A stretch of 64,000 bases of DNA, from assembly GCF_026274175.1 (NCBI RefSeq), contig NZ_JAPHNL010000002.1, positions 1 to 64,000 on the forward strand. Reading direction: 5' to 3'. This document shows positions 1-9,416 of this stretch, piece by piece (within the stretch, counting starts at the first letter, position 1; the number at the start of each line of letters is the position of its first letter). This DNA comes from Streptomyces beihaiensis (lineage in GTDB: Bacteria > Actinomycetota > Actinomycetes > Streptomycetales > Streptomycetaceae). The position numbers were made by a program, and so were the translations under genes. The notes beneath the pieces are model-generated. The model ran no database searches and was not told the origin of the DNA. It saw only the letters and a list, made by a program, of their open reading frames with translations.

Positions 1-426
1 CCCCCGCCCGCCACCGTCCGCCCCGCCGTCCTCCACGGTGTCCCGCGCGGCCCGGTGCAGCAGCCACACCGGCGCCGCGACCAGCAGCAACGGCACCACG
101 GCCATGGGCGCGGGCACCCCGGACAACGTGTCGGTCCTGACCAGCCCCGCCCCGTGCGCGAGCAGCCACAGCGCCGCGGCGACGTGCAGCGCGCCGCCGG
201 GGCCGCTGTCCGGGTACGGCGAGCTGATCCACAGCACCGTCACCAACACCGCACACGCACCGAGCCCGAGCCCCGCCGCCACCGCCCCGGCGAACACGCC
301 CGCCAGCACGCCCCGCGCGGCCCCGGGGGAGCGCCGGGCCACCCGCCCCGGCGCCCGCCCCCGTCCACGCACCCGCCCACGCACCCGGGTCGACAACAAG
401 GGCAACGACGGTCCACGGCCGGTCAT
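1..426 (-). CDS. DUF6350-family integral membrane protein (N-terminal part, runs off window)
   Basis: The minus strand is open from an ATG at 426 to the window edge, giving 142 codons. The product starts [19 protein letters not shown], has an Arg-rich cytoplasmic head and then a hydrophobic helix ([19 protein letters not shown]). Next is a conserved block, SSPYPDSGP...[27 protein letters not shown], and a second hydrophobic stretch. That block is what I recognise from the DUF6350 membrane family, which sits between purN/purH and sucCD in Streptomyces. The start was chosen because the next upstream ATG runs into a stop after three codons; the RBS is weak. It is transcribed away from the HTH gene on the right. 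The C-terminus lies outside the window, and the biochemical role is unknown. Confidence 0.8.
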   Translation of the reverse strand, partial: MTGRGPSLPLLSTRVRGRVRGRGRAPGRVARRSPGAARGVLAGVFAGAVAAGLGLGACAVLVTVLWISSPYPDSGPGGALHVAAALWLLAHGAGLVRTDTLSGVPAPMAVVPLLLVAAPVWLLHRAARDTVEDGGADGGGRG

Positions 427-548
427 AGGAGTCACCCGTCCATGCTCCCAACGACACGCGCTTTCCCGTCGCAACAGGCAAAGTACCGATGTGTCGCTCA
501 AGATACGGTTATGTACTTTTTCTCGCGAAAGGGCGTGGGGAGTTCACG

Positions 549-1838
549 ATGACGCAGAGCCCTGCCACCCCGCTGCCGACGCCGAAGGAGCGCCGCAGGC
601 TCCGCGAGGCGAAGTCCCTGACGCAGGATCAGGTCGCGGCCAGATTGGGCGTCACACGCGAAACGGTCCGCTCCTGGGAGACCGGACGTACGGCTCCCCG
701 AGGCCGCAAGAGACAGGCGTACGCGAAACTCCTGGCCGAACCGGCCTGCGAACGGGCGGAACGGACCGAGCAGTCCGCCGCCCCGGCCGGCCCCACCGAG
801 CGGGCCCCCCAACCGGCCCGTACCGCACGATCGGCCGCCAGGCCCTCTCACCCGACCGGCCCAACGAGCCCGCCCAACCCGGGCAACGCCAAGAAGCCGC
901 GCAAACGCGCGCACCCGGCACCGGTCACCGGGAACGCCGCACCACCCTCGTCCCCCGCACCCGCACCCGCACCCGCTTCCAGATCCACGCCGAGCTCCAG
1001 ATCCAAATCCAGCTCCGGCTCTGGCTCCACGCCCACGCCCGCCCTCACCCCGGCCCAGGCTTTCGACGCGCTCTACACGCGCACCGCCCCGTACCTCGTC
1101 CGCCAGACCTATCTGCTCACCGGCCGCCGCACCCTCGCCCGCGAGTCCGTCGAGCGCGCCTTCCAGCAGGCATGGCAGCGCTGGCCCGAGGTCGCGGTCG
1201 ACCCGGACCCGGCGGGCTGGGTACGCGCGGCGGCGCACGAGTACGCGATGTCGCCCTGGCACCGGCTGCGCCCCGGCAACCGGCACCCGGAGGCGCCGCC
1301 CGCCGCCCCGGAGGACCGCAGGCTGCTCGACGCCCTGCTCAGCCTGCCGCCCGCCTACCGGCGCACACTGCTGCTGTACGACGGCGTCGGTCTCGACCTG
1401 CCGGAGACCGCCGCCGAGACCGAGGCCAGCACTCCGGCCACCGCCAACCGGATCATGCACGCGCGCAAGGCCGTCGCCGAACACCTGCCGGACCTGTCGG
1501 CCCCGGAGGTGCTGCACCGGCGCCTGGCCGAGCTGGCGGGCTCGGAGAAGCTCGACGCGCCGGGCTCGGCACACGTGCGCAGCGGCGGCGAGCGCCGAAC
1601 CCGCCTGTGGACCCGGACGGCCGTCGCCGCGACCGCGCTCATCGTCGGCGCGACCGCGCTGACGATCCGGGTGGCGCCGACGCACTACGAGCCGACCCCC
1701 GCGCCCGGTACCCCCATCACCGGGGTGCCGCCGCTGACCGGTCCCGGCCCGCTGACGAAAGGGCGGCGGCACCTGCGCGACCAGCTCAGGCACCAGCTGA
1801 GCGGCGGCCCGGAGCGGCTTGCGCCCACGGCCGAGTAG
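549..1838 (+). CDS. HTH/ECF-sigma-like membrane-anchored regulator
   Basis: 429 aa from ATG 549, with a good RBS (ggggag, 536-541). An earlier in-frame start at 489 would add 20 poorly supported residues. Residues about 10-60 form an XRE-type helix-turn-helix (LTQDQVAARLGVTRETVRSWE). Residues 75-165 are a Pro/Ala/Ser low-complexity linker. Residues about 170-320 resemble ECF sigma regions 2 and 4 (FDALYTRTAPYLVRQTYLLTG...; LLSLPPAYRRTLLLYDGVGLDL), but the usual acidic and DNA-recognition residues look degenerate. Near residues 355-378 is one transmembrane helix (AVAATALIVGATALTI), followed by a short outer tail. The combination suggests a membrane-tethered transcription factor rather than a true sigma factor. 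A perfect hairpin follows the stop. Confidence 0.75.
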   Translation: MTQSPATPLPTPKERRRLREAKSLTQDQVAARLGVTRETVRSWETGRTAPRGRKRQAYAKLLAEPACERAERTEQSAAPAGPTERAPQPARTARSAARPSHPTGPTSPPNPGNAKKPRKRAHPAPVTGNAAPPSSPAPAPAPASRSTPSSRSKSSSGSGSTPTPALTPAQAFDALYTRTAPYLVRQTYLLTGRRTLARESVERAFQQAWQRWPEVAVDPDPAGWVRAAAHEYAMSPWHRLRPGNRHPEAPPAAPEDRRLLDALLSLPPAYRRTLLLYDGVGLDLPETAAETEASTPATANRIMHARKAVAEHLPDLSAPEVLHRRLAELAGSEKLDAPGSAHVRSGGERRTRLWTRTAVAATALIVGATALTIRVAPTHYEPTPAPGTPITGVPPLTGPGPLTKGRRHLRDQLRHQLSGGPERLAPTAE

Positions 1839-1854
1839 CCACCGCGCCCCGTAC

Positions 1855-1894
1855 GTGAGTGGGCCCGCACCGTCGCCGGTGCGGGCCCACTCAC
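1855..1894. terminator. Strong bidirectional hairpin terminator
   Basis: A perfect 18-bp stem (1855-1872 with 1877-1894) with a 4-nt loop. It lies between the convergent HTH regulator and sucD, so it probably terminates both transcripts. It has no poly-T tail, as is common in Streptomyces. Confidence 0.8.
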
Positions 1895-1903
1895 ATGTCG
1901 TAC

Positions 1904-1959
1904 GCCGAAACGCCGAAACGCCGTAAAGCCGTAAAGCCGTAAAGCCGTAAAGCCGTAAC
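1904..1959. repeat. 8-bp tandem repeat, 7 copies
   Basis: Seven consecutive 8-mers: gccgaaac twice, gccgtaaa four times and gccgtaac once, followed by a duplicated gtcgagac. It lies in the sucD 3' flank after the terminator hairpin and encodes nothing I can see. Slipped-strand expansion is the likely origin. Confidence 0.85.
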
Positions 1960-1982
1960 AGCGTCGAGACGTCGAGACGACG

Positions 1983-2864
1983 TCAGCTCAGCAGCTCACG
2001 CGCCAGCTTCGCCGTCTCGGTCGGGGTCTTGCCGACCTTGACGCCCGCGGCCTCCAGGGCCTCCTTCTTCGCCTGGGCGGTGCCCGACGAACCGGAGACG
2101 ATGGCGCCCGCGTGGCCCATGGTCTTGCCCTCGGGGGCGGTGAAGCCCGCGACGTAACCGACGACGGGCTTGGTGACGTTGGCCTTGATGAAGTCGGCCG
2201 CGCGCTCCTCGGCGTCGCCGCCGATCTCGCCGATCATGACGATCAGGTCGGTGTCGGGGTCGGCCTCGAACGCCGCGAGGGCGTCGATGTGCGTGGTGCC
2301 GATGACCGGGTCGCCACCGATGCCGACGGCGGACGAGAAGCCGATGTCACGGAGCTCGTACATCATCTGGTACGTCAGCGTGCCGGACTTCGAGACCAGG
2401 CCGATGCGGCCGGGCTTGGTGATGTCGCCGGGGATGATGCCCGCGTTCGACTGGCCGGGGGTGATCAGGCCGGGGCAGTTCGGGCCGATGATCCGGGTCT
2501 TGTCGCCCTTCGACTTCGCGTACGCGTAGAACGCGGCGGAGTCGTGGACGGCGATGCCCTCGGTGATGACGACGGCGAGGGGGATCTCGGCGTCGATGGC
2601 CTCGACGACGGCGGCCTTGGAGAAGGCCGGCGGGACGAAGAGGACGGAGACGTTGGCGCCCGTCTTCTCCATCGCCTCGGCGACGGTGCCGAAGACCGGG
2701 ATCTCCGTGCCGTCGAAGTCGACCGACGTGCCCGCCTTGCGCGGGTTGACACCGCCGACGATGTTGGTGCCGTCACCGAGCATCAGCTTGGTGTGCTTCA
2801 TGCCCGTGGCACCGGTCATGCCCTGGACGATGACCTTGGAGTCCTTGTTGAGGAAGATAGCCAT
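1983..2864 (-). CDS. sucD: Succinate--CoA ligase (ADP/GDP-forming) alpha subunit
   Basis: 293 aa starting [18 protein letters not shown]. It is the alpha subunit of succinyl-CoA synthetase in the cytosolic TCA cycle (succinyl-CoA + Pi + NDP to succinate + CoA + NTP). The N-terminal CoA-binding Rossmann domain (VQGMTGATG) is followed by the ligase-CoA domain. The phosphorylated active-site histidine is in [11 protein letters not shown] near residue 245. Length is normal for the family. An in-frame extension upstream to 3113 is antisense to sucC and is rejected. The start lies 22 bp after the sucC stop, with gggacgaggga as RBS, so the two genes form one operon. Confidence 0.97.
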   Translation of the reverse strand: MAIFLNKDSKVIVQGMTGATGMKHTKLMLGDGTNIVGGVNPRKAGTSVDFDGTEIPVFGTVAEAMEKTGANVSVLFVPPAFSKAAVVEAIDAEIPLAVVITEGIAVHDSAAFYAYAKSKGDKTRIIGPNCPGLITPGQSNAGIIPGDITKPGRIGLVSKSGTLTYQMMYELRDIGFSSAVGIGGDPVIGTTHIDALAAFEADPDTDLIVMIGEIGGDAEERAADFIKANVTKPVVGYVAGFTAPEGKTMGHAGAIVSGSSGTAQAKKEALEAAGVKVGKTPTETAKLARELLS

Positions 2865-2886
2865 GGCTGTGGTGTTCCCTCGTCCC

Positions 2887-4065
2887 TTACTTGGCCGCGG
2901 CCAGCTCGGCGGCCTTGTCGGCCGCGCCGTCCATGGTGTCCACGCGCTGCACGAGCGGGTGGTTGGCGTCGGAGAGGATCTTGCGACCCAGCTCGGCGTT
3001 GTTGCCGTCGAGACGGACGACGAGCGGCTTCTCGACCTTCTCGCCCTTCGACTCGAGCAGGGCCAGGGCCTGGACGATGCCGTTGGCGACCTCGTCGCAG
3101 GCGGTGATGCCACCGAAGACGTTGACGAAGACCGACTTGACGTCGGAGTCGCCGAGGATGATCTCCAGGCCGTTCGCCATCACCTGGGCGGAGGCGCCGC
3201 CACCGATGTCGAGGAAGTTGGCGGGCTTCACACCGCCGTGCTTCTCACCGGCGTACGCGACGACGTCCAGGGTCGACATGACCAGACCGGCGCCGTTGCC
3301 GATGATGCCGACCTCGCCGTCCAGCTTGACGTAGTTGAGGTCCTTCTCCTTGGCCGCGGCCTCGAGCGGGTCGGCCGCGGCCTTGTCCTGAAGGGCCTCG
3401 TGGTCGGGGTGGCGGAAGTCGGCGTTGTCGTCGAGCGACACCTTGCCGTCGAGGGCGATGATGTCGCCGGAGGCGACCTTGGCGAGGGGGTTGACCTCGA
3501 CGAGGAGGGCGTCCTCCTCGATGAAGGTCTTCCAGAGCGTGACGAGCACGTCGGCGACCTTGTCGGCGACGTCGGCCGGGAACTTCGCGGCGGCCGCGAT
3601 CTCCAGGGCCTTCGCCTTGTCCACACCGACGTTGGCGTCGATGGGCGTCTTGGCGACGGCCTCCGGACGGGTGGCCGCCACCTCCTCGATCTCCACGCCG
3701 CCCTCGACGGAGGCGATGGAGAGGAAGGTGCGGTTGGTGCGGTCCAGGAGGAAGGAGACGTAGTACTCCTCGACGATCTCCGGAGCCGTCTCGGCCATCA
3801 TCACCTTGTGGACCGTGTGGCCCTTGATGTCCATGCCGAGGATGTTGGTGGCGTGCTCGACGGCCTCGTCGGGCGACGCGGCGAGCTTGACACCGCCGGC
3901 CTTGCCGCGGCCGCCGACCTTCACCTGCGCCTTGACGACGGACTTGCCGCCCAGGCGCTCGGTCGCCTCGCGGGCCGCCTCAGGCGTGTCGATGACTTCA
4001 CCGGCCAGCACCGGTACACCGTGCTTGGCGAAGAGGTCCCTCGCCTGGTACTCGAACAGGTCCAC
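2887..4065 (-). CDS. sucC: Succinate--CoA ligase beta subunit
   Basis: 392 aa, GTG start at 4065 with agggacgg upstream. [19 protein letters not shown] is the classic SucC N-terminus. An ATP-grasp domain ([20 protein letters not shown]) is followed by the C-terminal ligase-CoA domain ([34 protein letters not shown]). It binds nucleotide and forms the heterotetramer or dimer with SucD. It is first in the sucCD operon. Family length is about 385-395 aa, so the gene looks intact. Confidence 0.97.
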   Translation of the reverse strand: MDLFEYQARDLFAKHGVPVLAGEVIDTPEAAREATERLGGKSVVKAQVKVGGRGKAGGVKLAASPDEAVEHATNILGMDIKGHTVHKVMMAETAPEIVEEYYVSFLLDRTNRTFLSIASVEGGVEIEEVAATRPEAVAKTPIDANVGVDKAKALEIAAAAKFPADVADKVADVLVTLWKTFIEEDALLVEVNPLAKVASGDIIALDGKVSLDDNADFRHPDHEALQDKAAADPLEAAAKEKDLNYVKLDGEVGIIGNGAGLVMSTLDVVAYAGEKHGGVKPANFLDIGGGASAQVMANGLEIILGDSDVKSVFVNVFGGITACDEVANGIVQALALLESKGEKVEKPLVVRLDGNNAELGRKILSDANHPLVQRVDTMDGAADKAAELAAAK

Positions 4066-4427
4066 GCGCGTCCGTCCCTATCAGTGATCTCGCGGTTCGT
4101 TGTCTGCGTGGGCGTGCCGCGATGGGCAACGTGACTCCGCTGTCACAAGGGAGGCGTACGAGGCGTACACAGTGGCCGAGTACGCGGCATGTCCGTATCG
4201 CAGGTTATCGCCGCGCGGCGACGCCTTCTAAATCGCAGATCACACCACGGCGGTGATACCGGTCACAGAGTGCCCTGTTTGTCGGTCTTGGAGCGTGAGC
4301 GGTGCCCTCACGGTGTCCGCTCCTCACGGTTTGCCGGTCCTCACGGTGCCCGGTGGGGTGCCGTGCGCACGGTGGCGCCCGACACCCCACCGGATCACCG
4401 TCGGTTCATCGACGGGTCAGCGACGGG
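4066..4427. other. sucCD promoter region and 3' flank of the SGNH/LamG gene
   Basis: 362 bp without a convincing gene. The sucC-proximal part must carry the sucCD promoter. It holds the short direct repeat gaggcgtac (about 4151-4168) and the palindrome cgccgcgcggcg (4209-4220). The distal part holds several copies of tcacggt/gtgcc (4300-4380) and the hairpin listed separately. No ORF here shows third-position GC bias. Confidence 0.6.
4351..4392 (-). terminator. Candidate terminator of the SGNH/LamG gene
   Basis: A 10-bp stem (cggtggggtg 4351-4360 with caccccaccg 4383-4392) encloses the inner palindrome ccgtgcgcacgg (4361-4372). It lies about 36 bp past the stop of the minus-strand gene ending at 4428. 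Confidence 0.5.
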
Positions 4428-7400
4428 TCACGGGATCTGTTTGTACAGAGCCGAGACCTGGTCGCCCGTGAGGGTGTAGTTCCAGGCTTGTACGTCACTG
4501 ATCTTGCCGGGGAGGTAGTCCGTACCGCTTCCGGCCCATTTGGCGCGTCCGACGGTGAAGGGCCCGGTGGCCGACCAGGGGGTGACGCCGGTGACGGTGG
4601 CGGCGAGGGTGCCGTTGACGTAGAGGCGGCCGGTGTCGGTGGTGGCGTCGAAGGTGCCTACGAGGTGGGTCCAGGTGTTGGCCGTGGCGCCGGAGGCGTA
4701 GGCGATCTTGTTGGTGGGCGCGACGGTGTCGGTGTCGGGGAAGTGCAGCGACCAGCCGGGGTTGCCGGTGTGGACGGTGTCGTACTTGAGGAGGAAGGCG
4801 CTGTCCTCCGTGCCGTCCTGGGCCGCGACGGTGGCGTTGTGGGTGGGCAGGGAGTCGAGGTCGACCCAGGCGGAGACCGAGTAGCTTCCGGTGGTGTCGA
4901 GGACCTGGCCCCCGGTGGTGGCGTTGCCCGTGCTTCCGTCGAAGCCGAGTACTTCGCCGTGGGCGGAGTCGTTGGTCCAGGTGGTGGTTCCGTTCAGAGT
5001 GAGGGGGCTGGCGCCCACGGAGTAGTCGTTGACGGAGTGCGGGGTGTCGGTGGGAGCGCTGTCCGCCGCGGTGGTGGCGCCGTAGCCGTCGTCCAGGCGC
5101 CAGGTGTCGTGCGGTGAGAGGATCGCGCTGGTCTCGGCGCCGTAGCCGGCGTCGGTGAGGTTGACGTGGTCGCCGGTGTCGGCGGCGGCGCTGAGCTTGT
5201 TCTCGCCGTTGGCCGTGTCCGTGACACCCAGGGCGGTGTCGAAGTCGGCGTAGTAGACGGCGGGGGTGCCCCAGGGGTTGCCGAGGTTCATGCCGCCGAG
5301 CCAGGCGTTGACGTTGTCGCGGTATCCGTCGATCGTGCTGGTGCACGGGTCGTCGGGGCTGCTGCCGCCGCCTGCGTAGCCGTCGCAGGGGGTGAGTGCG
5401 GCGAGGGTGGTGGAGATGCCCCATGCCTGGAGTTGCTGGACGAGGGCGGTGTAGCCGTTGGCCTCGAGATCGTCGTCGATGGCGCCGTGCAGCAGGTCCT
5501 CCAGTCCTTCGTCGACCACGACGCTGGTGATGCCGGGCTGGTCGAGGATGTCCCGGTCGATACGGGACAGGGCGGAGGGACCTCCGATGCGGCCGCCGGC
5601 GCTGTTCGTCTGCGCGTAGTCCGTCATCAGCTCGTTGGACTCGATGCCGGCTGCGATGGTGCCGTACGGGCTGGACGTGGTGGGTTCGGCGGCGGCGAGC
5701 ATGTCGGACAGGCGCCGTCCGTTGGTGACGGGCTTGGTGTTGGGCTGGAACGGGTCGATGAGTCCGTCGCCCAGGACCGCCTTGGTGGGGGTCCCGGCGG
5801 AGGTGACGTCGAGGTTGGTGACGAGGTCGGTGAACCAGCCGGAGTACTGGCCGCTGAACGGGCTGCCGGTGGTGTCGGTGGTCTGGTCCCCGCCGCCGAT
5901 GGCCGTCAGGTACTGGTAGGCGTTGTTGGCGAAGGAGTGCTGGACCAGGTAGGGGACCGAGTTGGACAGGTGGAAGGAGACCAGCTGGTAGTGGCCTGCG
6001 GTGACGTCGAAGGTGAGCGGGTCACTGTAGACGGAGCCGCCGGCGGGGATGGTGACGGACTGGGATCCGGCGAAGGTGAGGCTGGTCGGGGTGGCCGCGG
6101 GTATGGAGGAGGGGGAGCCCGATCCGGAGTCCGGGGCGATGGTGACGTGTCCGATGGACAGTTTGCTCTCACCCAGGGCGTTGTCCAGCTTGACGCGGAC
6201 GGTGCTGCCGGAGATCGAGGGCTTCATCGCGATGCGGAAGGTCTGGTCGGAGAAGTTACTGCCCTGGAAGTTGTACTCGCCCTCGTTCGGGTTGGCCCAG
6301 GTGCCGGTCCAGTTCGCTCCGGAGGCGGTGGCGGCGGTGGTGCCGTCGGCCTTCGGTGTGTGGTGGGTGGTGTCGCGGGTGGCCATGCCGAAGATGTGCA
6401 TCGCCTGGGTCTGGTAGCCGATGTGGTTGCTGACGTCGGGCAGGGTCACCGAGGCGATGGTCTTGCTCGGGTCGAGCGGAACCGAGAAGGCGTACATACG
6501 GCGCGCGTACGCCTTCTGCCCTGAGGTCTTGTTCTCGTGAGGGAAGACCATCGCGGCGATGGAGTACAGGTTGTCGCTCCACCCGGGCACGGTCAGGTGG
6601 GGCCTGGTGGTGGTGCCGTCGGTGTAGGTGATGGTGACGGTCGGCACGCAGGGGCCCACCGGGGTGGTGCCGGAGAAGCAGTAGGAGCCGCTGACCCAGT
6701 TGCCGGCGGGCACGTACGGCGCGGTGGCGTCACCGGCGATGGCGCCGGGGGAGGTGAGATGAGACCAGGTGGAGGTGGTCAGGAACTCCAGGGCCGAGCC
6801 CGAGCCGGAGAAGGCGACGGTCTGGTTGGCGGCGAGCACGTTGTCCTTCTGGCCCGAGCCGAAGGCGGGCAGCGTGAACGTCGCCCCGTTCACGGTGAGT
6901 TTGCCGCCGCTGGTCCAGCCCGCGTTGTTCAGGTCGGTGGCGGAGAAGCTGTTGCCGCTGCCGTCCAGGTCCGCCTGGGCGGGGTTGGAGTCGGTGCTGA
7001 TGCCGGTGTTGTCGAAGCAGGCCGCCAGGCTGGAACAGGTGGTGTTGGGGATGTCGGCGGCCAGGAAGGGGTAGCCGGTGGTGCCGGAGTCGTCGCCGGC
7101 CGCGTCGACCGCGTAGACCCACAGGGTGTGCGGGCCGGGAGAGTACGGCGTGATGGTGATCTTCGCCGCGTCGGAGGAGGCGGTGACGGTCTGGGAGGCG
7201 GACGGGTTGCTGGTGGCGGGCGGGACGTCGATGGAGTAGACGAATTTGGTGGCGCTGGCCCCGGAGGCGACCGACACGTCGAAGGTGCCGGCGGTGCCCG
7301 CCGCGGCGCCTACTGCGCCGCCCTGGTCGGTGTTGGGGTAGAGGCTGTTCTCGGAGGTGACCTGCGGCGCGTTCGGCGCGGTGGGCTCCGCCGTGAAGTG

Positions 7401-9416
7401 GCAGGTGACCGAGTAGGAGCTGGTGTACTGCCCGTCGGTGGTCTTCACCCGCCAGTCCACCACCTGGCCGTCGGTGAGCGCGCTGGTGAAGCTGGACGGC
7501 AGACTGTAGGAAGCGTAGGAGCCGCTGGAGAGGTTGTCGCCGCTCAGTCCGGTGTGCGTCGTGGACGAGCCGTCGATCCAGTACTCGAAGGTGGCCCGCT
7601 GCTTGTCGCCGTCCTTGTCGGAGACCTTCGCCTTCAGCACCGGCGGGGTGGCGGCGATGGTCTTGCCCATGTACGGGTAGGGGCTGCTGGTGTCGCAGGC
7701 CGCGTCGTCCGAACCGGAGACCGCCGACATCGACGACTGCGCGGGGGTGTACGGGGTGAAGTCGTAGTAGACCTGAAGGCTCGGGTTGTGCGAGAACCGC
7801 GAGAAGCCGTTGCCGTCATGGTTCGACTCGGCGCCGTCCTCGCTGAGGGTGACGGTGAAGGTCGACGCGTGCCCGGACGCCTCCTTGGAGATCGGTGTGT
7901 ACACCGAGAGTCCGTGACTGACGTTGCCGTTGTTCGGGCAGTACGTCGGGTTGTACGAGCGGCCGAAACCGGCCGAGGTGGAGTAGCTGTTGTAGCCGGG
8001 CCGGTTGTTCCAGTCGGTGCCCGAGCCCATGCCCTTGGACCAGTGCAGATTGACCGTGTACGTGCCCGAGCAGGCCGCCGAGTAGACCTCGGTGGCCTCC
8101 ACGGTGGCACTGTGGATGTGCGAACCCCAGATCGTGGACGAGAGCTTCCACTGGTAGATCGCGTGCTGGCGTCCGTAGCAGCCGCCCCAGCTGTTGTAGC
8201 CGACGCCGAGGCGGCCGTAGTCGCCGTGCGAGGTGGTCTCGTTGTAGAACGAGGTGCTGGGGCAGCCCTGCTTCACCTCGTCGAAGGCGGGCGCGGACGG
8301 GGAGTACGGATGCCAGTTGAACGTCGGGTCGACGTAGACCGGGTAGACCGTCGACGGGTCCTTCAGCATCCTGGTATCGGGCCTGAGCGACAGCGTGGAC
8401 GCGGACACCGCCGTGGCGACCGGCGCGATGCGGGCCACCATGCCCGGCTGCCCGGCATCGGAGCGGTCGGGGGCCACCTTGACAGCTGTGGCCTGCCTCG
8501 ACCCGGCAGGAGAGGACGCGGACGCTGACTTCGGCGCCGGCTTCGATGCCGACCGGGCCTTGTGCAGCGTCGTGTTGGAGTCCCACATCAGCGGCGCGGC
8601 GGCGTCAAGAATCTGCTTCCCCTGACGGTTCGTCACGGCAAGTGATCCGTCACCGGCACGGTGCAGGCGTCCGCCGCTCACCTTGGTCGTGAGGTTCAGC
8701 TCACCCAGGGCCGGATCGTGCGCGGCGGCAGCGGACTTGACGACCAGGGTGTCCCGGAATCCGCCGCTCGCTGTCGCCGACACCACCAGGTCCACCGACG
8801 GCAGCACGGACTTGTACGTCGCCGTCGCGCCGTGCACCGCGGGCGCGGGCAGCTTGCCCGGCCAGTCGACCGTCATCGTGGTGGAGCCGGAACGGGTGGT
8901 CACCAGCGGCCCGGTGCCGCCACCGGAGAGCGTCACCGTGCCGTACGCGGTGGCCGCGGGAGTCAGGCGCCCGCTGGATTCCCGATGGAGCGTCAGGTCG
9001 ATCTTGGTCCAGTGGCCGTGCTGCTCGGTGCGCACCGGATGGGGATTGGCGGTCAGTTCGAACCCGCCGCCCGGTGCGGCGGTGACCTGCTGAAGGGGTG
9101 TGGTGAGCGCGTCGACGACGACCGGGGAGCCCTTCTTGGCCGCCTGGGCGGCGGCAGTACTCATCGCCTTGAGCTGGGCGGCCGACGGGCCGTAGCCGTC
9201 CGGGAGCTGAGGCGCGTCGGCCGAGGCCGCCCGGCCCTTGGCCTGAGGCGCGGACTGTCCCGTGGAGTAGTGCGTGCCGTCGTGGCCGGACTGTGGTGCG
9301 ACGGCCTGTGCGGCGGGCAGTCCTGCCGTGCCCGCCAGGAGTGTGAGGGCGGCGGTGACGAGTCTTCGCCGCCGCAGGACGCCGCGCGGTCTACGGCGTA
9401 TGTCGAGGTTCACCAT
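4428..9416 (-). CDS. Large secreted protein with SGNH-hydrolase-like and LamG domains
   Basis: 1,662 aa. Residues 1-38 form a signal peptide: an Arg-rich head, TAALTLLAGTAGLPA, and AQA as the likely cleavage site. A DNRLRE-like beta-rich region around 360-550 (VYVDPTFNWHPYSP...) resembles the head of RHS-associated proteins. Fibronectin/Ig-like segments follow. An SGNH/GDSL-like domain spans about 1210-1440, with a degenerate block I GDGLID, a SNELMTD block and DHVNLTDAGY, which places a DxxH-like pair at the end. A LamG/concanavalin-A-like jelly roll occupies about 1470-1660 (GSYSVSAWVDLDS...WTHLVGTFDA...GRLYVNGTLAA). It is divergent from the RHS toxin across a palindrome-rich intergenic region. 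The likely role is an extracellular carbohydrate- or wall-binding hydrolase. The block I serine of GDS is replaced (GDG), so activity is uncertain. Confidence 0.75.
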   Translation of the reverse strand: MVNLDIRRRPRGVLRRRRLVTAALTLLAGTAGLPAAQAVAPQSGHDGTHYSTGQSAPQAKGRAASADAPQLPDGYGPSAAQLKAMSTAAAQAAKKGSPVVVDALTTPLQQVTAAPGGGFELTANPHPVRTEQHGHWTKIDLTLHRESSGRLTPAATAYGTVTLSGGGTGPLVTTRSGSTTMTVDWPGKLPAPAVHGATATYKSVLPSVDLVVSATASGGFRDTLVVKSAAAAHDPALGELNLTTKVSGGRLHRAGDGSLAVTNRQGKQILDAAAPLMWDSNTTLHKARSASKPAPKSASASSPAGSRQATAVKVAPDRSDAGQPGMVARIAPVATAVSASTLSLRPDTRMLKDPSTVYPVYVDPTFNWHPYSPSAPAFDEVKQGCPSTSFYNETTSHGDYGRLGVGYNSWGGCYGRQHAIYQWKLSSTIWGSHIHSATVEATEVYSAACSGTYTVNLHWSKGMGSGTDWNNRPGYNSYSTSAGFGRSYNPTYCPNNGNVSHGLSVYTPISKEASGHASTFTVTLSEDGAESNHDGNGFSRFSHNPSLQVYYDFTPYTPAQSSMSAVSGSDDAACDTSSPYPYMGKTIAATPPVLKAKVSDKDGDKQRATFEYWIDGSSTTHTGLSGDNLSSGSYASYSLPSSFTSALTDGQVVDWRVKTTDGQYTSSYSVTCHFTAEPTAPNAPQVTSENSLYPNTDQGGAVGAAAGTAGTFDVSVASGASATKFVYSIDVPPATSNPSASQTVTASSDAAKITITPYSPGPHTLWVYAVDAAGDDSGTTGYPFLAADIPNTTCSSLAACFDNTGISTDSNPAQADLDGSGNSFSATDLNNAGWTSGGKLTVNGATFTLPAFGSGQKDNVLAANQTVAFSGSGSALEFLTTSTWSHLTSPGAIAGDATAPYVPAGNWVSGSYCFSGTTPVGPCVPTVTITYTDGTTTRPHLTVPGWSDNLYSIAAMVFPHENKTSGQKAYARRMYAFSVPLDPSKTIASVTLPDVSNHIGYQTQAMHIFGMATRDTTHHTPKADGTTAATASGANWTGTWANPNEGEYNFQGSNFSDQTFRIAMKPSISGSTVRVKLDNALGESKLSIGHVTIAPDSGSGSPSSIPAATPTSLTFAGSQSVTIPAGGSVYSDPLTFDVTAGHYQLVSFHLSNSVPYLVQHSFANNAYQYLTAIGGGDQTTDTTGSPFSGQYSGWFTDLVTNLDVTSAGTPTKAVLGDGLIDPFQPNTKPVTNGRRLSDMLAAAEPTTSSPYGTIAAGIESNELMTDYAQTNSAGGRIGGPSALSRIDRDILDQPGITSVVVDEGLEDLLHGAIDDDLEANGYTALVQQLQAWGISTTLAALTPCDGYAGGGSSPDDPCTSTIDGYRDNVNAWLGGMNLGNPWGTPAVYYADFDTALGVTDTANGENKLSAAADTGDHVNLTDAGYGAETSAILSPHDTWRLDDGYGATTAADSAPTDTPHSVNDYSVGASPLTLNGTTTWTNDSAHGEVLGFDGSTGNATTGGQVLDTTGSYSVSAWVDLDSLPTHNATVAAQDGTEDSAFLLKYDTVHTGNPGWSLHFPDTDTVAPTNKIAYASGATANTWTHLVGTFDATTDTGRLYVNGTLAATVTGVTPWSATGPFTVGRAKWAGSGTDYLPGKISDVQAWNYTLTGDQVSALYKQIP

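Noticed and set aside
38-1858. 606-codon frame overlapping the regulator gene
   Set aside because: It crosses the divergent DUF6350 gene and the promoter, shows no domains, and is an alternative frame of the HTH/sigma-like gene.
1904-1959. Possible CRISPR-like array of short repeats
   Set aside because: Units are 8 bp without spacers; it is a simple tandem repeat. No CRISPR array or cas gene is seen in the window.
2865-3113. N-terminal extension of sucD into sucC
   Set aside because: The extra residues are Ser/Arg/Pro shadow sequence and the conserved SucD start MAIFLNKDS has its own RBS.
5865-5885. tgtcggtg inside the SGNH/LamG gene as a damage promoter
   Set aside because: It is a common codon combination (Asp-Thr/Thr-Asp) within coding sequence, and no TAnnnT follows at the 8-nt spacing in front of a gene.
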